A DNA stretch of 64,000 nt from Galerina marginata (GCA_023014335.1 JAECYW010000006.1:1178001-1242000); one strand, 5' to 3'; counted from the first letter of the stretch, positions 33,610 through 44,599 are shown. A program made the numbers and translations. Notes: generated by a model not told the origin, from the sequence alone.

Positions 33610-34200
33610 TTATCTTCGACAATTTAGCTGACCTTTTGCAAGAACACCGCGACATGATGCATGAGTTCAGGACGACGAAGGGAGCTTCGGATGAAATTTT
33701 CAAATCTGTGTTGAGAATATTGTGGGACAACATAGTCTCCCTAATAATAGGATGTCCGACCTGGTTGTGTGCGCCTTCTCCTCCGTTTACTATATTGACT
33801 CAAGCCACGGAGCTTAAGGCCAAGTTCCTGTGATAACCTGCGATACTATTTCAACGCTTCAATTTGACAAATGATATTTCGTATCTGACGACTGAATTCC
33901 TTGGAATTGATCAAGGTAGTCTACGCCATCTTCATTGATCGCTATCCCGCTCATACTTTATCCTAGAAATCAAGTTCAAGAGAATTGCCTACTCTATTTT
34001 ACAATGATGCACTACTGGAATATTCAGTTTTCTTCCCATCCACGCCGATTGGCGTCTATGTTGATGGAAAACCTACCCTCACACCTGACACCGCAAAATC
34101 AGCTCAGGCACTCACATGGCCGTCCAGAAATTGAGGTCCCAGAAGGTTTCATTTGACCGCTGGGTACCATTCATTCATATTGGTCAGGTAGAGTAGTCCG
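33610..34200 (+). pseudogene. Decayed partial tandem copy of the TPR-CHAT gene
   Basis: Three blocks match the gene upstream in order. 33615-33745 matches 32445-32560 (TTCGGATGAAATTTTC). 33890-34050 matches 32576-32740, including the old intron (TATCCTAGAAATCAAGTTCA). 34060-34200 matches the last exon (CGCTGGGTACCATTCATTCA). The core with the catalytic His and Cys is deleted and the frame is shifted between blocks, so no protease can be made. Because introns are retained, this is a DNA-level tandem duplication. Confidence 0.9.
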
Positions 34201-34541
34201 TTTTGTTTTGACGATTTGTAAGGCGGATATGTAAGTAGCCACTTTGCTGACGGAAAATGAAGGACAGGAGCATGTTAAAGTCGAGTGTTAAATCGTGTCA
34301 ATGATGTGAAGGACATGCCACATATACCACTAGGGGAGACTGAGAATGTTGTGGGACCGGACTGTGCAGTTTTACGTGTCTCTAAAGAGAGGTTACTTTG
34401 ACCAATCTTCAGTCATTTTATTTATTCTCTCATTACAGACCTTATAACGGATGAAAATCGATCTGCACATTTTATTGGTCAAACTTCAAGACAATTCATG
34501 AGCGGTAATCACGCGAACGTCGAGAACCGACGAACCTATGG
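34201..34541. other. Intergenic, no gene seen
   Basis: About 340 bp lie between the pseudogene and the 3' end of the histone-fold gene. No coding or repeat signal was found. Confidence 0.4.
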
Positions 34542-35594
34542 CTAATCGTCATCATCCACCATCGCAGCCCTGTCCTCTACCCCAAGGGCATCCCTCCTTA
34601 GCTCTTGTTCCTCAATTGCGACAGTATCCTCCAACTCCTCTTCGACCAGCTCTTGATCGCTCGGACCATCCCGCTCCCAATCTACGTCAGGGTCATCCAT
34701 CTCATCCACCTCATCTTCCGCGAGATGCACCGCACCCACACCCACACTCACACTTGTCTCCTCATCATCGACGTCCATTGGTGCCCCAGCACCACCACCC
34801 AGCTCTGCAACACGTGGGTGCACGGCGGGTATACCGAGGGGGGCAGTGGTAAAGGGAGGTGGGAAGGGGTTGCCCGTGCTCGCTTTTTCCTTGCCTTTGC
34901 CTTTTGGCGGCGCAGAGGCGCTTGAACTACCTGCGGGTGCTTTTCTTGAGGAAGAAGACGCGCCGTTGGAAGTACCCTTCTTGCTTTTGTCGTTTTTAGA
35001 CAGGTCACGGTATACTAGATAGAGAAGGGTGGATAAATGGAATAGGTCGAGAAGGGAGAGAGGAAAAGGGACGTACTTTGCAACTCTCCTTGGAGTTTGT
35101 TGACTACATCACTGAATTCGATCATCTCCAGGGCTTTGAGAACGTCGGATGCCGAGATACTTTTATGTTGCTTCGACTGCGCCACATCGTGAGCGCTAAA
35201 ACGTGGATAGACGCGTTAGAATAGAAGCATCATCGTTCGGGGTAGACCATACATACGTGGCAGCTTTCAATAGGGATTAAGGATCAGATGACAGCGAAAA
35301 CATCAACGGACAGCCATACCCAAGTAGTTGATAAACACCGTCGATCCCTTCACAAGAGACAACACAGTCTCCTTCTGCAGCTTCACATTATCAGGTATCT
35401 GAGAAAAAGCGTGTTAATATAGCCTACGCGTATGGGCAGGGAGCAATCCGAAACGGAAACATTTAACGCACAGATGACTTTGCGATCTTCATAACCACGC
35501 TTTTTGGCAGCTCAAAGTTTTCGATTCCCTCGGAAACGAGGTTTTGCTGGGTTTCAGCGGATATTGGGCCGGAATATGTGTCTTTTCGAGGCAT
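34542..35594 (-). CDS. DPB4: DNA polymerase epsilon-type histone-fold subunit (Dpb4/POLE3-like)
   Basis: Five exons on the minus strand (35594-35472, 35398-35320, 35263-35257, 35195-35077, 35014-34542) give 266 aa. The histone fold reads FELPKSVVMKIAKSSIPDN, then KLQKETVLSLVKGSTVFINY, LAATAHDVAQSKQHKSISAS and DVLKALEMIEF. This is the H2B/NF-YB-like fold of Dpb4/POLE3, which pairs with a Dpb3-type partner in DNA polymerase epsilon and in the ISW2/CHRAC remodeller. The C-terminus is Lys/Ser-rich, then acidic (DEVDEMDDPDVDWERD), as in the family. Exon 3 is only 7 nt (CTGCCAC). It is required to read AATAHD and is flanked by proper AG and GT sites. The protein is nuclear, in replication and chromatin. 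The start is the first in-frame ATG. Confidence 0.9.
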
Positions 35595-36179
35595 TTTCGG
35601 GAGAGTGTGATGGGAGTCGGATGAAGATGGACAGTGTTGAGGAACAAGATCTGGTTAGGCACGAATTCAAGTCGCGGGAACTTGAACGCGATTGTGCGTG
35701 ACCCACCGGCCCGAGGACGCGGGCTCTCCTTGGCACACCAGTCCTGAGTCGACAACGCGAAGATTTGTGTCCTTTTTACTAGCGGCATCATGATATCGTG
35801 CTCGATTGTGATTCATATAGCACATTCAGCACCTACAGGCCTTTTTATAGAGCACACGAAATACTTTTAAAAGCCAAAGATTTGTCGAACATTTAAAATA
35901 CAATTGCAACTTGAAGTCAACGAGATTCCGAGAGGCAATTTATACACGAATTCGAAAGGGCTTGTCAATTTGAATCAGTATAAAAGCCCTCAGCCAACTA
36001 CTACGACGGTGGACCCTGCCGGGCAATATTGGCACGAGGTGTTGGTTATCCAGTATCCAATTGTCATCGAGAATATGCATCCTGTTGCTCCGTACTTTCT
36101 TCTGGAGCTTTCACTGGTCCGTTAAAATGAATTACTTTATCACATATATAGAGTTTAGAAGTCCAATCACAGCTAAAAT
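35595..36179. other. Intergenic, no gene supported
   Basis: Upstream of the histone-fold gene lies a frame of about 70 codons starting near 35904. It has no recognisable motif. A short stretch near 35790-35880 resembles 37885-37935 (TAGAGCACACGAAA), suggesting a small dispersed duplicate. Confidence 0.35.
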
Positions 36180-37151
36180 CTACTCTTTCAACGCCCAAAT
36201 CTTCTTATTAGCTTCGAAATAATTGCGCAAATCCACCTTTCCAATAATCGTCTTGGGGCTCGTCAAAATGGCCTCTTCCGAGTGCGTGCCGTTAGCGACT
36301 TCAACCAAAAGCCCCGCCAGCACCTTCGCGTAGTCCTCGGGTATTCCCAAAGCAGTAAAGCCAGCAATGGATTGTTCCTCCGTGACGCGTTCGTGGGTGA
36401 TTTTCCGGCCGACGACGTCACTCAGGATAGCCGCCACCTGCGGGTGCACGTAGTTAGTACGACTTTTTATTTATATGGCTTAAATAATAAAACCAACCTC
36501 GTCGTGTGTATATAGCTTGGGCCCAAGGATGTAGTAGTCGGTATTAGGGCTTTCCTTCGCGACAAGTGCGTCGAAGGCTGCTTTGGAGATATCGTCTACT
36601 CCGATGAACGGGAGACGTCCGTCTCTCGCCGGAGTGAAAATCTTGCCGTGTCCCAAAATGCCTGGAAGGAACGCAGTCCCGAAATTTTCTATAAAAAAAA
36701 GAGAGTTGGGTCGGTAATTCCTGGCCAACGGGACACATAAAAAAGCCGAACCTATGAACCAAGTCGGACGAAGAACGACATAATCCACCCCGACGTCAAC
36801 GAGGTACTCCCAGACCTTTCCATGACCAGGGCTTCCCTTCTCCACCGCACTCGCGCTTAAAAATACGACGCGCTTGACGCCTTTCGACACCGCAAGGTCG
36901 ATAAAAGGCTTCGCCACGGGTAACACATCGATAACGGACGGCAAAACAAGATACAGCTTATCGATATTCGAGTCGACCTTGAACGGGTTCTCGAACGTGC
37001 GCTCGTCGAACCAGTCGAACTTGACGGCTTTGAACGGTGCGGGAGCGACTCCGGAGCGAGTGGTGATGAGCACGTTGTGCTTCGCGTTGTGTAGGAGCTG
37101 GGCGAGTTTACCCCCCGTTTTGCCTGTTCCGCCTGTGATGAGGATAGTCAT
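36180..37151 (-). CDS. NmrA-like NAD(P)-binding reductase (festuclavine-dehydrogenase-like)
   Basis: Three exons (37151-36752, 36688-36498, 36437-36180) give 282 aa. The N-terminus MTILITGGTGKTGGKLAQLL has the GxxGxxG dinucleotide-binding loop of an extended/atypical SDR. VDYVVLRPTWFIENFGTAF, RLPFIGVDDISKAAFDAL and YYILGPKLYTHDEVAAIL are typical of NmrA/HSCARG and of the FgaFS/EasG ergot-alkaloid reductase group. The length also fits (~280-290 aa). The substrate cannot be read from sequence: it could be an imine/iminium reductase or a redox sensor. No other alkaloid genes lie nearby. The first intron hides a misleading open frame (GSAFLCVPLARNYR). Confidence 0.85.
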
Positions 37152-38094
37152 TGCGTTGGATCGAGCTGCTGATTTGAGTTTTAGATGAATTAGGTGGGAT
37201 TGTTGATAGAGAAAACAGTTTACAGCAGTACGCACCGTTTTATAAACCTGAGCGCAATATTAGCATCGTAAGGCGTATTTCGTCAACGTTGGTAAGGCTG
37301 ATTGGAAAGCGTGGTGGATATATATGAACGAATTCACTGCTGCAATGACGCCTCCAGTTCCTCACATTGGTGACAAATTTAGCCCTGGACTTTGATGACG
37401 GCTGATGGTGGTGAAACCGTCCAAAGGCAAAGGCCAACCAATGGAGACTCAAGAACCCGAGTCAAGGCAACGGAATCAATTAGGCGACAGATCTGCGATA
37501 TCGATGGAAAATCAAACATAGACGACCAAACAAGGTTTATTCGCCGAAAGACGCGCGTCAACTTGTGCTGTTCGACGACCTGATTACTAGATCAGCCAAG
37601 TAGGATGACATATGGATCGTCTGTGGACCTCACCATAATTACAAAGCAACATCCTTGGTCGTCTCACGCTCCTGCTACTTGACTTCAAATGCCTATGGAT
37701 GGGCCTTCTGGGGTGTTATATGATACCTATATCGCTGGAGATTTAGAGTGGTGTGTAACAGTGTTGTGGCCAACCGGCGAGCGGAACGGGAACGCGTTGT
37801 GCGTGACCTACGGCCCATCGGTCCGAGCATGGCAAATCGACTCCGTTTTTATCGGCAACACCAGGACCTCATTCTCGATTGTGATGATTTGATTCGAAGT
37901 TCTACATACATAGAGCACACGAAACACGAAAAGTAAGTATTACGATCAGTGCACGAAAGCCTGAGGGCTTGTCGACCGGTATAAAGCCAAATAAAGGCCT
38001 TCCGGAATCCAAAGAATAAGTACTGCATTGCGCTGGCCTTCTCGAGTACACTGGCAGCACCGTTTCACCAACTCATGATTAACACCCTAAACGG
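37152..38094. other. Intergenic, no gene supported
   Basis: This stretch upstream of the reductase contains only short frames, such as one near 37689-37892 without motifs. The duplicated segment B begins at its right end. Confidence 0.4.
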
Positions 38095-38170
38095 CAATGG
38101 TAATGGTTTATAGACGCACTGCAAGTTGCAACATCCGTCTCAGACTAACAATACTGTATAGCATATACGT

Positions 38171-38195
38171 AGCAGCAGCAGCAGCAGCAGCAGCA
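38171..38195. repeat. (AGC)8 microsatellite
   Basis: Eight uninterrupted AGC triplets. The homologous place in segment C (about 41930) has only GTAGCAGTAAAAG, so the array expanded in B. Confidence 0.9.
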
Positions 38196-38503
38196 AACGG
38201 TGAGTACTTACTCGAGTAGTGATCATGAGTATGTAGTAAGTGGTAAATGATACGGGTAAAGGTGAAGGTAAAGGTAAAGGTGTTTACATAAGTGTTCAGA
38301 AAAAAAGTCTAGAAAGCGTCCGAAAAAAGGTCATGTCCAAGTCCAAGGTCATCATCGTCCGACAGCTTCACCAACCCATCAGTCAAGTCCGTACGTAATT
38401 AGCCGATTGGCAGGGTCTACGCTCTACACTCCACGTTCTACGCCGCACGACCGTCCATCGTCCATCTTCCATCGTCCAGAGGTGAGGGTTAAAAAAGAGT
38501 GGA

Positions 38504-40338
38504 TTATACGACTTGGACGATCTTGAGAGTCTGTGACACCCCACCAAAAAAGAGTAAAAGGCAAGGGGGCACCGGGATTCGAATCTGTGACCCGGGGGTA
38601 GGGGGGGGGGCGGGCTGCTGGAGGCTTAGAAAAATTTTATTTTTGGGGGTAAACTTTGAAATTCTACGCACAAGTACTAGCTTTCGATGTGCCACTGAGC
38701 AATGTGTCAGTTTTATAACTTCAAGGCTTCATTTTCGACACTTGATGCACACTTACACCACTTGGGAAGAGATTTTGATGACTGAGGAGCACGATGAGAC
38801 TTCAAAAATACATAGGATGTACAGTCCCCATACATTTAATATATACTTTTCACTGAAAGGCTGTCGCTTCTGCCTATTCACGGTGCTGCAGCTCGGCCAA
38901 GTCAAGTTCCTCAAGTCAGAAACCACAAAGGTGAGTAAAACATACCGCTTTTGGACGAAAAACATACCCGATATGGGTTGCGGGAGGGGGGGGGGGGGTG
39001 GGCGAGAGCTTAACAAGAAAAATCGACCCCGGGTAGTTTTTCGAATCCCGGTGCCCCCTTGGTAAAAGGGTCAGCAAAAATTCGAAGGAGGGTAATTAAT
39101 TAATTAACACGCACGACAGCACTAACAGGCGCCGGGAAGCGCGAGTGGAACGCCTCGGGGTCTCCGCCCGCGTACAGGTGCTTGCACTGCACGAAGAGGA
39201 TGCTGGCGGGTGTGGCTGCATGATTGAATGTCGGTCAGCCGAAGGGTCAAGTTTGAGAAAGGAAAGGACAGAAGGAAGGGGGGTAATTATAAGGGGGCGC
39301 GTACAGCTATCCGTGTTGATCCATTGCAAGGTTAGAGTCATCGAGACAAGGTCGACGCTCCACTAAAAAAAATATCGGGAGGAAATTAGTTGGTTTATGT
39401 TGTCGCGATAGGAGTGATAAAAGACGTACGACGCTCGTCTCGGTCTGCTTATCCAACCCAGACGACGTGCTGAAGTAGCTCGGGGCGGACTGGGGGGTCG
39501 CGCCGGCGGCGGCTGTAATTGGAATCAGCGTATAAAAAAATGAGGGACGAAGGGCTGGAGCGTCGACTGGGTCGAGGTATAGGTAGCTGAAATGAGAGAG
39601 GTGGATTAGTTAGGTTGTCAAGGGGCCAGAGAATTTTTAATGATGATAATATTAAAAAAGAATGTACGCACTTGAAGCTGTCAGCTGCGATATCAGAGGA
39701 TGTGCTATCTCTGCCGACGACGGGAGCAAACAACGTGCCGCGGTTATCGTTCTGCCATAAAAACCATCAGCACCAAGCAACCCCATTCACAACACCAAAA
39801 CCCACCAACTGCCTAAGCGTCAACCCACTCCCAGCCGTCGCTCCAATCGGAAGGCTAAAGGAAAGACGCAGCGCGCTGTTGATATCGGGGGTGAGGAGCG
39901 GCGTCCAGTAGTTCGGGTCGGGCGCGATGTAGCCGAGCGAGGTGGCGTCTTGGAATACTTGAGCAACGACGGTGTAGGTCACTGTGAGGACGGGGGAGGT
40001 TTGGGCGTCGCGGGCGGCAACAGAAGCTGTCAATTTATTTAGTTGGGGATAGAGAAGGCGGAGGAGGAAAGGAGGTGGGACGTACGACTTGCACGGTGCG
40101 CGGGAGGTTTGAGGGGGAGCCCACGGGCGAGGCGCTGGGCGTTGGTGAGGTTCCTCCCGAGGAGCGGCGAGGAGATCACCTGGCGCTTGACGGGCACGTC
40201 CGCGCCGGTTGCGTAGGGGTCGAAGCAGCTCTCACAGTCGCATTGGTCCGCGCGCCTGAAGAGAGAAGCGTCCGCGGCGTGGGCGATGCCGGAGACGGCG
40301 GTGAGGAAGACCAAAGAGAGGGAGAGCAAAGAGCGCAT
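38504..40338 (-). CDS. Small secreted protein, paralogue B (degenerating?)
   Basis: Eight exons: 40338-40086, 40026-39806, 39751-39672, 39586-39549, 39512-39430, 39362-39305, 39215-39115, 38530-38504. They splice to 286 aa with the same layout as paralogue A: signal peptide MRSLLSLSLVFLTAVSGIAHA, then LTNAQRLARGLP, NYWTPLLTPDINSALRLSF and SMTLTLQWINTDS. Three defects set it apart. The canonical GTACGT donor of intron 4 is mutated; a nearby GTCCCT keeps the frame with one extra codon. The last intron is enlarged to 584 bp by a 500-bp MITE. The TATA-containing upstream region present in A and C is missing. The frame is still open, so it may be expressed weakly or be on the way to a pseudogene. 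Confidence 0.75.
38562..39061. mobile_element. 500-bp MITE (hAT-like) in the last intron of gene B
   Basis: The element has perfect 22-bp terminal inverted repeats (CAAGGGGGCACCGGGATTCG, plus AA) and is flanked by the 8-bp target duplication GTAAAAGG (38554-38561 and 39062-39069). The homologous intron of gene C (42175-42281) holds the empty site. There is no transposase. Eight-bp duplications fit hAT or related superfamilies. The internal sequence has G-tracts near both ends (up to 10-13 G). Confidence 0.93.
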
Positions 40339-41339
40339 TTTTGTTTCTGGACTGTCGTTGAGGCCTGGGGAGGGGAGGGAGGGCTTTAAAAGAAAAACAT
40401 AAGTTCATCGTGAGTTCTAGCACCATGCTCTGATTTATCAGTATCGGCTATGGAGTGGTATGTAGATGTCATTAGAAGAGACATCGAAGACCATCCCAGT
40501 TGCCAGTTCGAGCAGTTAGGACTAGTCAGGAGTCAGGACTCAGAGCGATGTTGAAGATAACCAACCAACCACCAAACGGTTCCAAACCGAAGACAGCATG
40601 CTTATGGAAAATAGCGAAACATACAGAACGCCTTCTCTCGGATTGCCTGCAAGCTGCTAATTTATCATATTAAATGACACCGATACAAATGACCTGCGGT
40701 GTGCTTTCATTGAATAGTGCGCCACAAGCTGTCAGCGCTGACCATTATTGAATTTGTTCTTTAGTTCCAGCCTTCCAAGGTTCAGTAACGTTCAGTACCC
40801 AAGCCTGGGTCAACTTCACCGCTATTAAACAACCCCGCCACGCGTTCGAAATTCCAGCGACGAAGACGGTCTAGGGAGCTAGAGTCGACTATCCTGGATC
40901 CCTGCTGAGTGCCTAGGCGCTTAAGCTTAAGCGCTTAAGCCTTATCCCCGAAATCTGGCACTGGCTCGATTATGGTGGACGGCTTTTCAGAAGCCCGTCA
41001 GGCAACGAATGCGCCGATCAGGAGTCACGACTTGGAAACTGCTGCCTTAGACATGCCGAATACGGTGGATGAAGCATGAATGGCTTTCTGTCTTGATTCC
41101 AGTCGCGCTTGGGAAGGAATTCAGGTTGGCGGATTCGAGATTGTCATGGCAGAGATAACCCCTCCGAGCTGATCAGGAGAAGATCTGATGCCTTTGAAAT
41201 TTAGTCCCCATCATCTTACCCGTCGACGTTGGTGATGATGTTGATGTGGACGTATGCTTTCCAGAAAGACATCGGACGCAGAAACTCTCCAACACCCAGT
41301 GAGCATCTGGCTTGTGTCGCCCCATATTCCGACGCTTGC

Positions 41340-41895
41340 TACGATCCTCCAGCGTTGGACCCGTCGTTTGTATCATGTTCAGGTACTCGAGTACATGTCT
41401 GTCCATTTCTCTGTGGGTTTTTATATAAGTAGTACTTACCGGGAATAACGTAGAGTGCGTCCGCATGACGGGCGTTTGCCTGGACGGGGGACGGCGCTGG
41501 TATCGCTCCTAGGCTTGCTATGAGCTGCGCTTCTGCCGGTGGACTGGGCGTGGGCGTGTGCGTGCTCTCCGCGACGAGCACGAGCACAAGTAAGACGAGA
41601 CTAGGACGATGTAGAACGCACACGTCCGTCTGTGCTTCCCTGTTAGCATATGCATCACCGCAGATGGTAATGGTAAAGGGATGGCGTAATGCGTTACTAC
41701 GAGCGTATATATATCCCGCTCGCTGAACCTGAGAAGGTCTACCGTCGCCCTAGCAAAATCGACGATAGCGCTGTCTTGGAGTTGGGTGGGCCGGGCAGCG
41801 AGGTCGAGATAGCTTAGGCGGTGAGGCTGCAGAAATTCCGCGGCCAGGTTTCTGATTATGGGCAGTAATGGTAATGGTTTATAGAGGAGATGCAC
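41340..41895 (-). pseudogene. Second broken copy of the LTICG repeated family
   Basis: On the minus strand, frames encode LSYLDLAARPTQLQDSAIVD, DFARATVDLL and LVVTHYAIPL. After a frame change they continue as DVCVLHRPSLVLLVLVLVAE and AEAQLIASLGAI, matching the order of the copy at 2514-3133. The N-terminus is missing and at least one frameshift is present, so the copy is dead. It sits between segmental copies B and C. Confidence 0.6.
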
Positions 41896-42147
41896 TCAGG
41901 CTGCAACATCCATCTAACAATAGCGCAAGTAGCAGTAAAAGGTAAGTACTCGAGTAGAGGTAGAGGTAAGCGTAAGGTGTAAGGGTAAGGGGTAAGTAAA
42001 GTGTCAACTGTCCAGAAAAAGTCTAGCAAGTGTCCGAAAAAAGGTCATGTCCAAATCGTCACGTCATCTCTCAATTCAGTCTGTCAACGCGCAAGTCCAT
42101 TCTACGAGGGGTCCACGGAGGGAGGTACAACAACACAAAAGAGTGGA

Positions 42148-43497
42148 TTATACGACTTGGACGATCTTGAGAGTCTGTAGCACCGCACCAATAAATAAAA
42201 AAAGGAAAAAGGGTCAGCAAAAATTCAAAATTCAAACCCAAACCGATGGGGAAGGAAGGAAGGAGAAGGATTGATACTTACGACAGCACTGACAGGCGCC
42301 GGGAAGCGGGAGTGGAACGCATCGGGGTCACCACCGCCGTACAGGTGGTTGCTCTGCACGAAGAGGATTGAGGCGGGTGTGGCTGCAGGGTTGAATAAAT
42401 AAATGTCGGTCAGCCAAAGGTGCAGAGCACGTACAGCTATCCGTGTTGATCCATTGCATGGTCAGCGTCATCGAGACAAGGTCGACGCTCCACTAGAAAA
42501 AAATATCGGGTTGGTTCTGTGTGAGGATAGGAGTGATAAAAACGTACGACGCTCGTCTCGGTCTGCTTATCCAACCCAGACGACGTGCTGAAGAAGCTCG
42601 GGGCGGACTGGGGGGTCGCGCCGGCGGCGGCTGGAATTGGAATTGGAATCAGCATTTGGACATGAGGAAGGGGAGGGAATGAGGGACGTACTGCCTGGAG
42701 AAGCGACTGGGTCGAGGTATAGGTAGCTGAGAGGAGAGAAGCTCAGTTAGGAATGGTGAAGGGACAGAGGATAAGGCCTAAGGGATAAAAGGATGTACGC
42801 ACTTGAAGCTGCCGGGTGCGATATCAGAGCTCGTGCTGTCTCTACCAACGACGGGGGCGAAGAACACTCCGCGGTTATCATTCTAGCATCACCAAGAAAC
42901 CAAAAAAAAGTCAGGATTCATTCTCATTTCACCTCAAACGCATCCACGACAACTCACCAACATCGTCAAAGCCAACTGCGATCCTGAAGTCGCACCGACA
43001 GGAAGGGTAAAGGAAAGCGTGAGCGCGCTGTTGATATCGGGGGTGAGGAGCGGGGTCCAGTAGTTCGGGTCGGGCGCGACGTAGCCGAGCGAGGTGGTGT
43101 CTTGGAAGACCTGGATGGCGACGGTGTAGGTCACTGTGGGGACGGGGGAGGTTTGGGCGTCGCGTGCGGCGAGGGAGGCTGTTGATTTTTATTAATGGGG
43201 GACTGAGAAGGAGAAGGGAAAGGAGGAAAGGAGGGGGGACGTACGACTTGCGCGGCGCACAGGTGGTTTGGGGGGGAGCCCGCGGGCGAGTCGCTGGGCG
43301 TTGGTGAGGCTTTTCCGGAAGAGCGGCGAGGAAATAGCCTGGCGCCTGACGGGCGCGAGCGCGGGTGTGTAGGTATCCAAGCAGATCTCAGAGACACATT
43401 CGTCCGCGCGGCTGAAGAGAGAAGAAGCGTCCGCGGCCTGGGCGATGCCGGTGATGGCGGTGAGGAAGACCAAAGAAAGGGAGAGCAAAGAACGCAT
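42148..43497 (-). CDS. Small secreted protein, paralogue C
   Basis: Eight exons: 43497-43245, 43178-42958, 42882-42803, 42726-42692, 42630-42548, 42492-42435, 42382-42282, 42174-42148. They splice to 285 aa. The signal peptide is MRSLLSLSLVFLTAITGIAQA. It shares ADECVSEICLDTYTPA, KSLTNAQRLARGLPPKPP and the conserved C-terminal domain with A. All donors and acceptors are canonical, and the proximal promoter with the TATA block is kept. Mature C is closer to A in its Cys-containing N-terminal segment, while B differs there (DQCDCESCFDPYATGADVP). The function is unknown; the protein is likely secreted. Two non-coding insertions lie 0.4-2 kb upstream and could alter regulation. Confidence 0.85.
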
Positions 43498-43636
43498 TTT
43501 TCGTTTGGGCCTGGGCGACTGGACGGTCGTTCAAAGGGAGGGGAGGGTGCTTTAAAAGAGCGGACACGTCACACCGACGAGGAAGATGGGTGCGAGGTTA
43601 AAAGAAGAAAAATGCGAGCCTTGAGGCGTGCCGCCC

Positions 43637-43647
43637 TATATAATATA
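43637..43647 (-). promoter_or_regulatory. TATA-like element upstream of gene C
   Basis: TATATAATATA in plus orientation is the exact reverse complement of the block upstream of gene A, about 140 bp from the start codon. Conservation between copies supports function by inference. Confidence 0.45.
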
Positions 43648-43907
43648 TCCTGGCGGTACCTTGTCCTGCCAGGGTCATCCATCACTCCGCCGTCCACTGG
43701 ATAGAGGTGACGTTCGTTCGTAATGCCCGTTTCTTGCCGCTTTCGTCTGTAATTTTGGAGCCTCAACGGGTTCGTTATTCGTATTCGGTCTTGCGCGCAT
43801 TTTTATTGAGCGCGTTGGGCTGGAGAGGTGGAGTAGACTGCGAGGTTGGCTGGAATCGATAGTTCGTCTTCGGGTCGGTCAGTGAACCATGTCTAATCCA
43901 GGAACTA

Positions 43908-44599
43908 CAGTCGCGGACAGACAAAGTCGACAACTCTGGTATCTCGGCTCCCAGGCAAAATTTTGGTATAATTTTTTCAGAATCTTGATCAGCTCAACGA
44001 AATACGTCGAAAAACACACCTCCGAAGTTTTTCCCACGAGCGGATGTGTTCGGCCAAATTTTTGGCCAAAAATTTCGACATTTATAGACCCAATTCAGGG
44101 TCCTGGGTGACCAAAATTACCTTGAACTGGCTCATGACAAGTTAAATTTTTGAAAATGATTTCCACCGCGTTGGTGGCGCCCTTGATCACCTGTAAATGG
44201 TGGTTTTGCTGATGAACGCACTCCCAAAGAAAGTTAAGGGTCTCCGGTAGGCACCGAGCGCACCCTGATTACCGATCAATTTCTATTTTAGGTCAGTTTT
44301 TTTGAATTTATTTAGCTAAAACGGCTCGATAGAAGCTCCCAATTTCTATGGGATCATTCTCCGCTCATCAAAAGGAATCGATTGCGCTATTTTTCATTAT
44401 TTTTAGAGCAATTCCCACGATCCGGCCAATTTTTGAAGGCCCTAAACCCTTATTTGGACATTTATAAGGGAACGGCTCGATAAAATTTGATGAAATTGGT
44501 ATCGTTGGAACCGTCTCATCAATCCGCGTCGATTGCGCCTATTTTCGGGGAATTTGGTGAAGTTTGATATTTTTTGTCGACTTTGTCTGTCCGCGACTG
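43908..44599. mobile_element. 692-bp mariner-type MITE upstream of gene C
   Basis: The termini are perfect 26-bp inverted repeats starting CAGTCGCGGACAGACAAAGT. A TA dinucleotide flanks each side. The homologous spot in segment A (near 9262-9268, reverse) reads as a single uninterrupted site with one TA. The TA target duplication indicates the Tc1/mariner superfamily. There is no transposase frame, so the element is non-autonomous. Confidence 0.93.

Larger units (their letters stand above)
38095..41160 (-). repeat. Segmental duplication copy B
   Basis: This is the reverse-complement counterpart of segment A and a direct tandem partner of segment C (41870-46560). Its left flank shares GGTAATGGTTTATAGA and GGTAAGTACT-like stretches with 41870-41960. 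It contains gene B, a shortened upstream region, and one repeat unit at 40.75-41.1 kb (GGCGCTTAAGC region). Relative to A and C it lacks about 0.6 kb directly upstream of the gene. Confidence 0.75.

Noticed and set aside
38560..38600. tRNA-like GGGATTCGAATC at the MITE end
   Set aside because: The sequence is part of the perfect TIR and has no tRNA structure around it.
38499..39065. A 188-codon frame on the plus strand
   Set aside because: It runs through the 500-bp MITE and antisense to gene B intron and exon sequence; no conserved motif.
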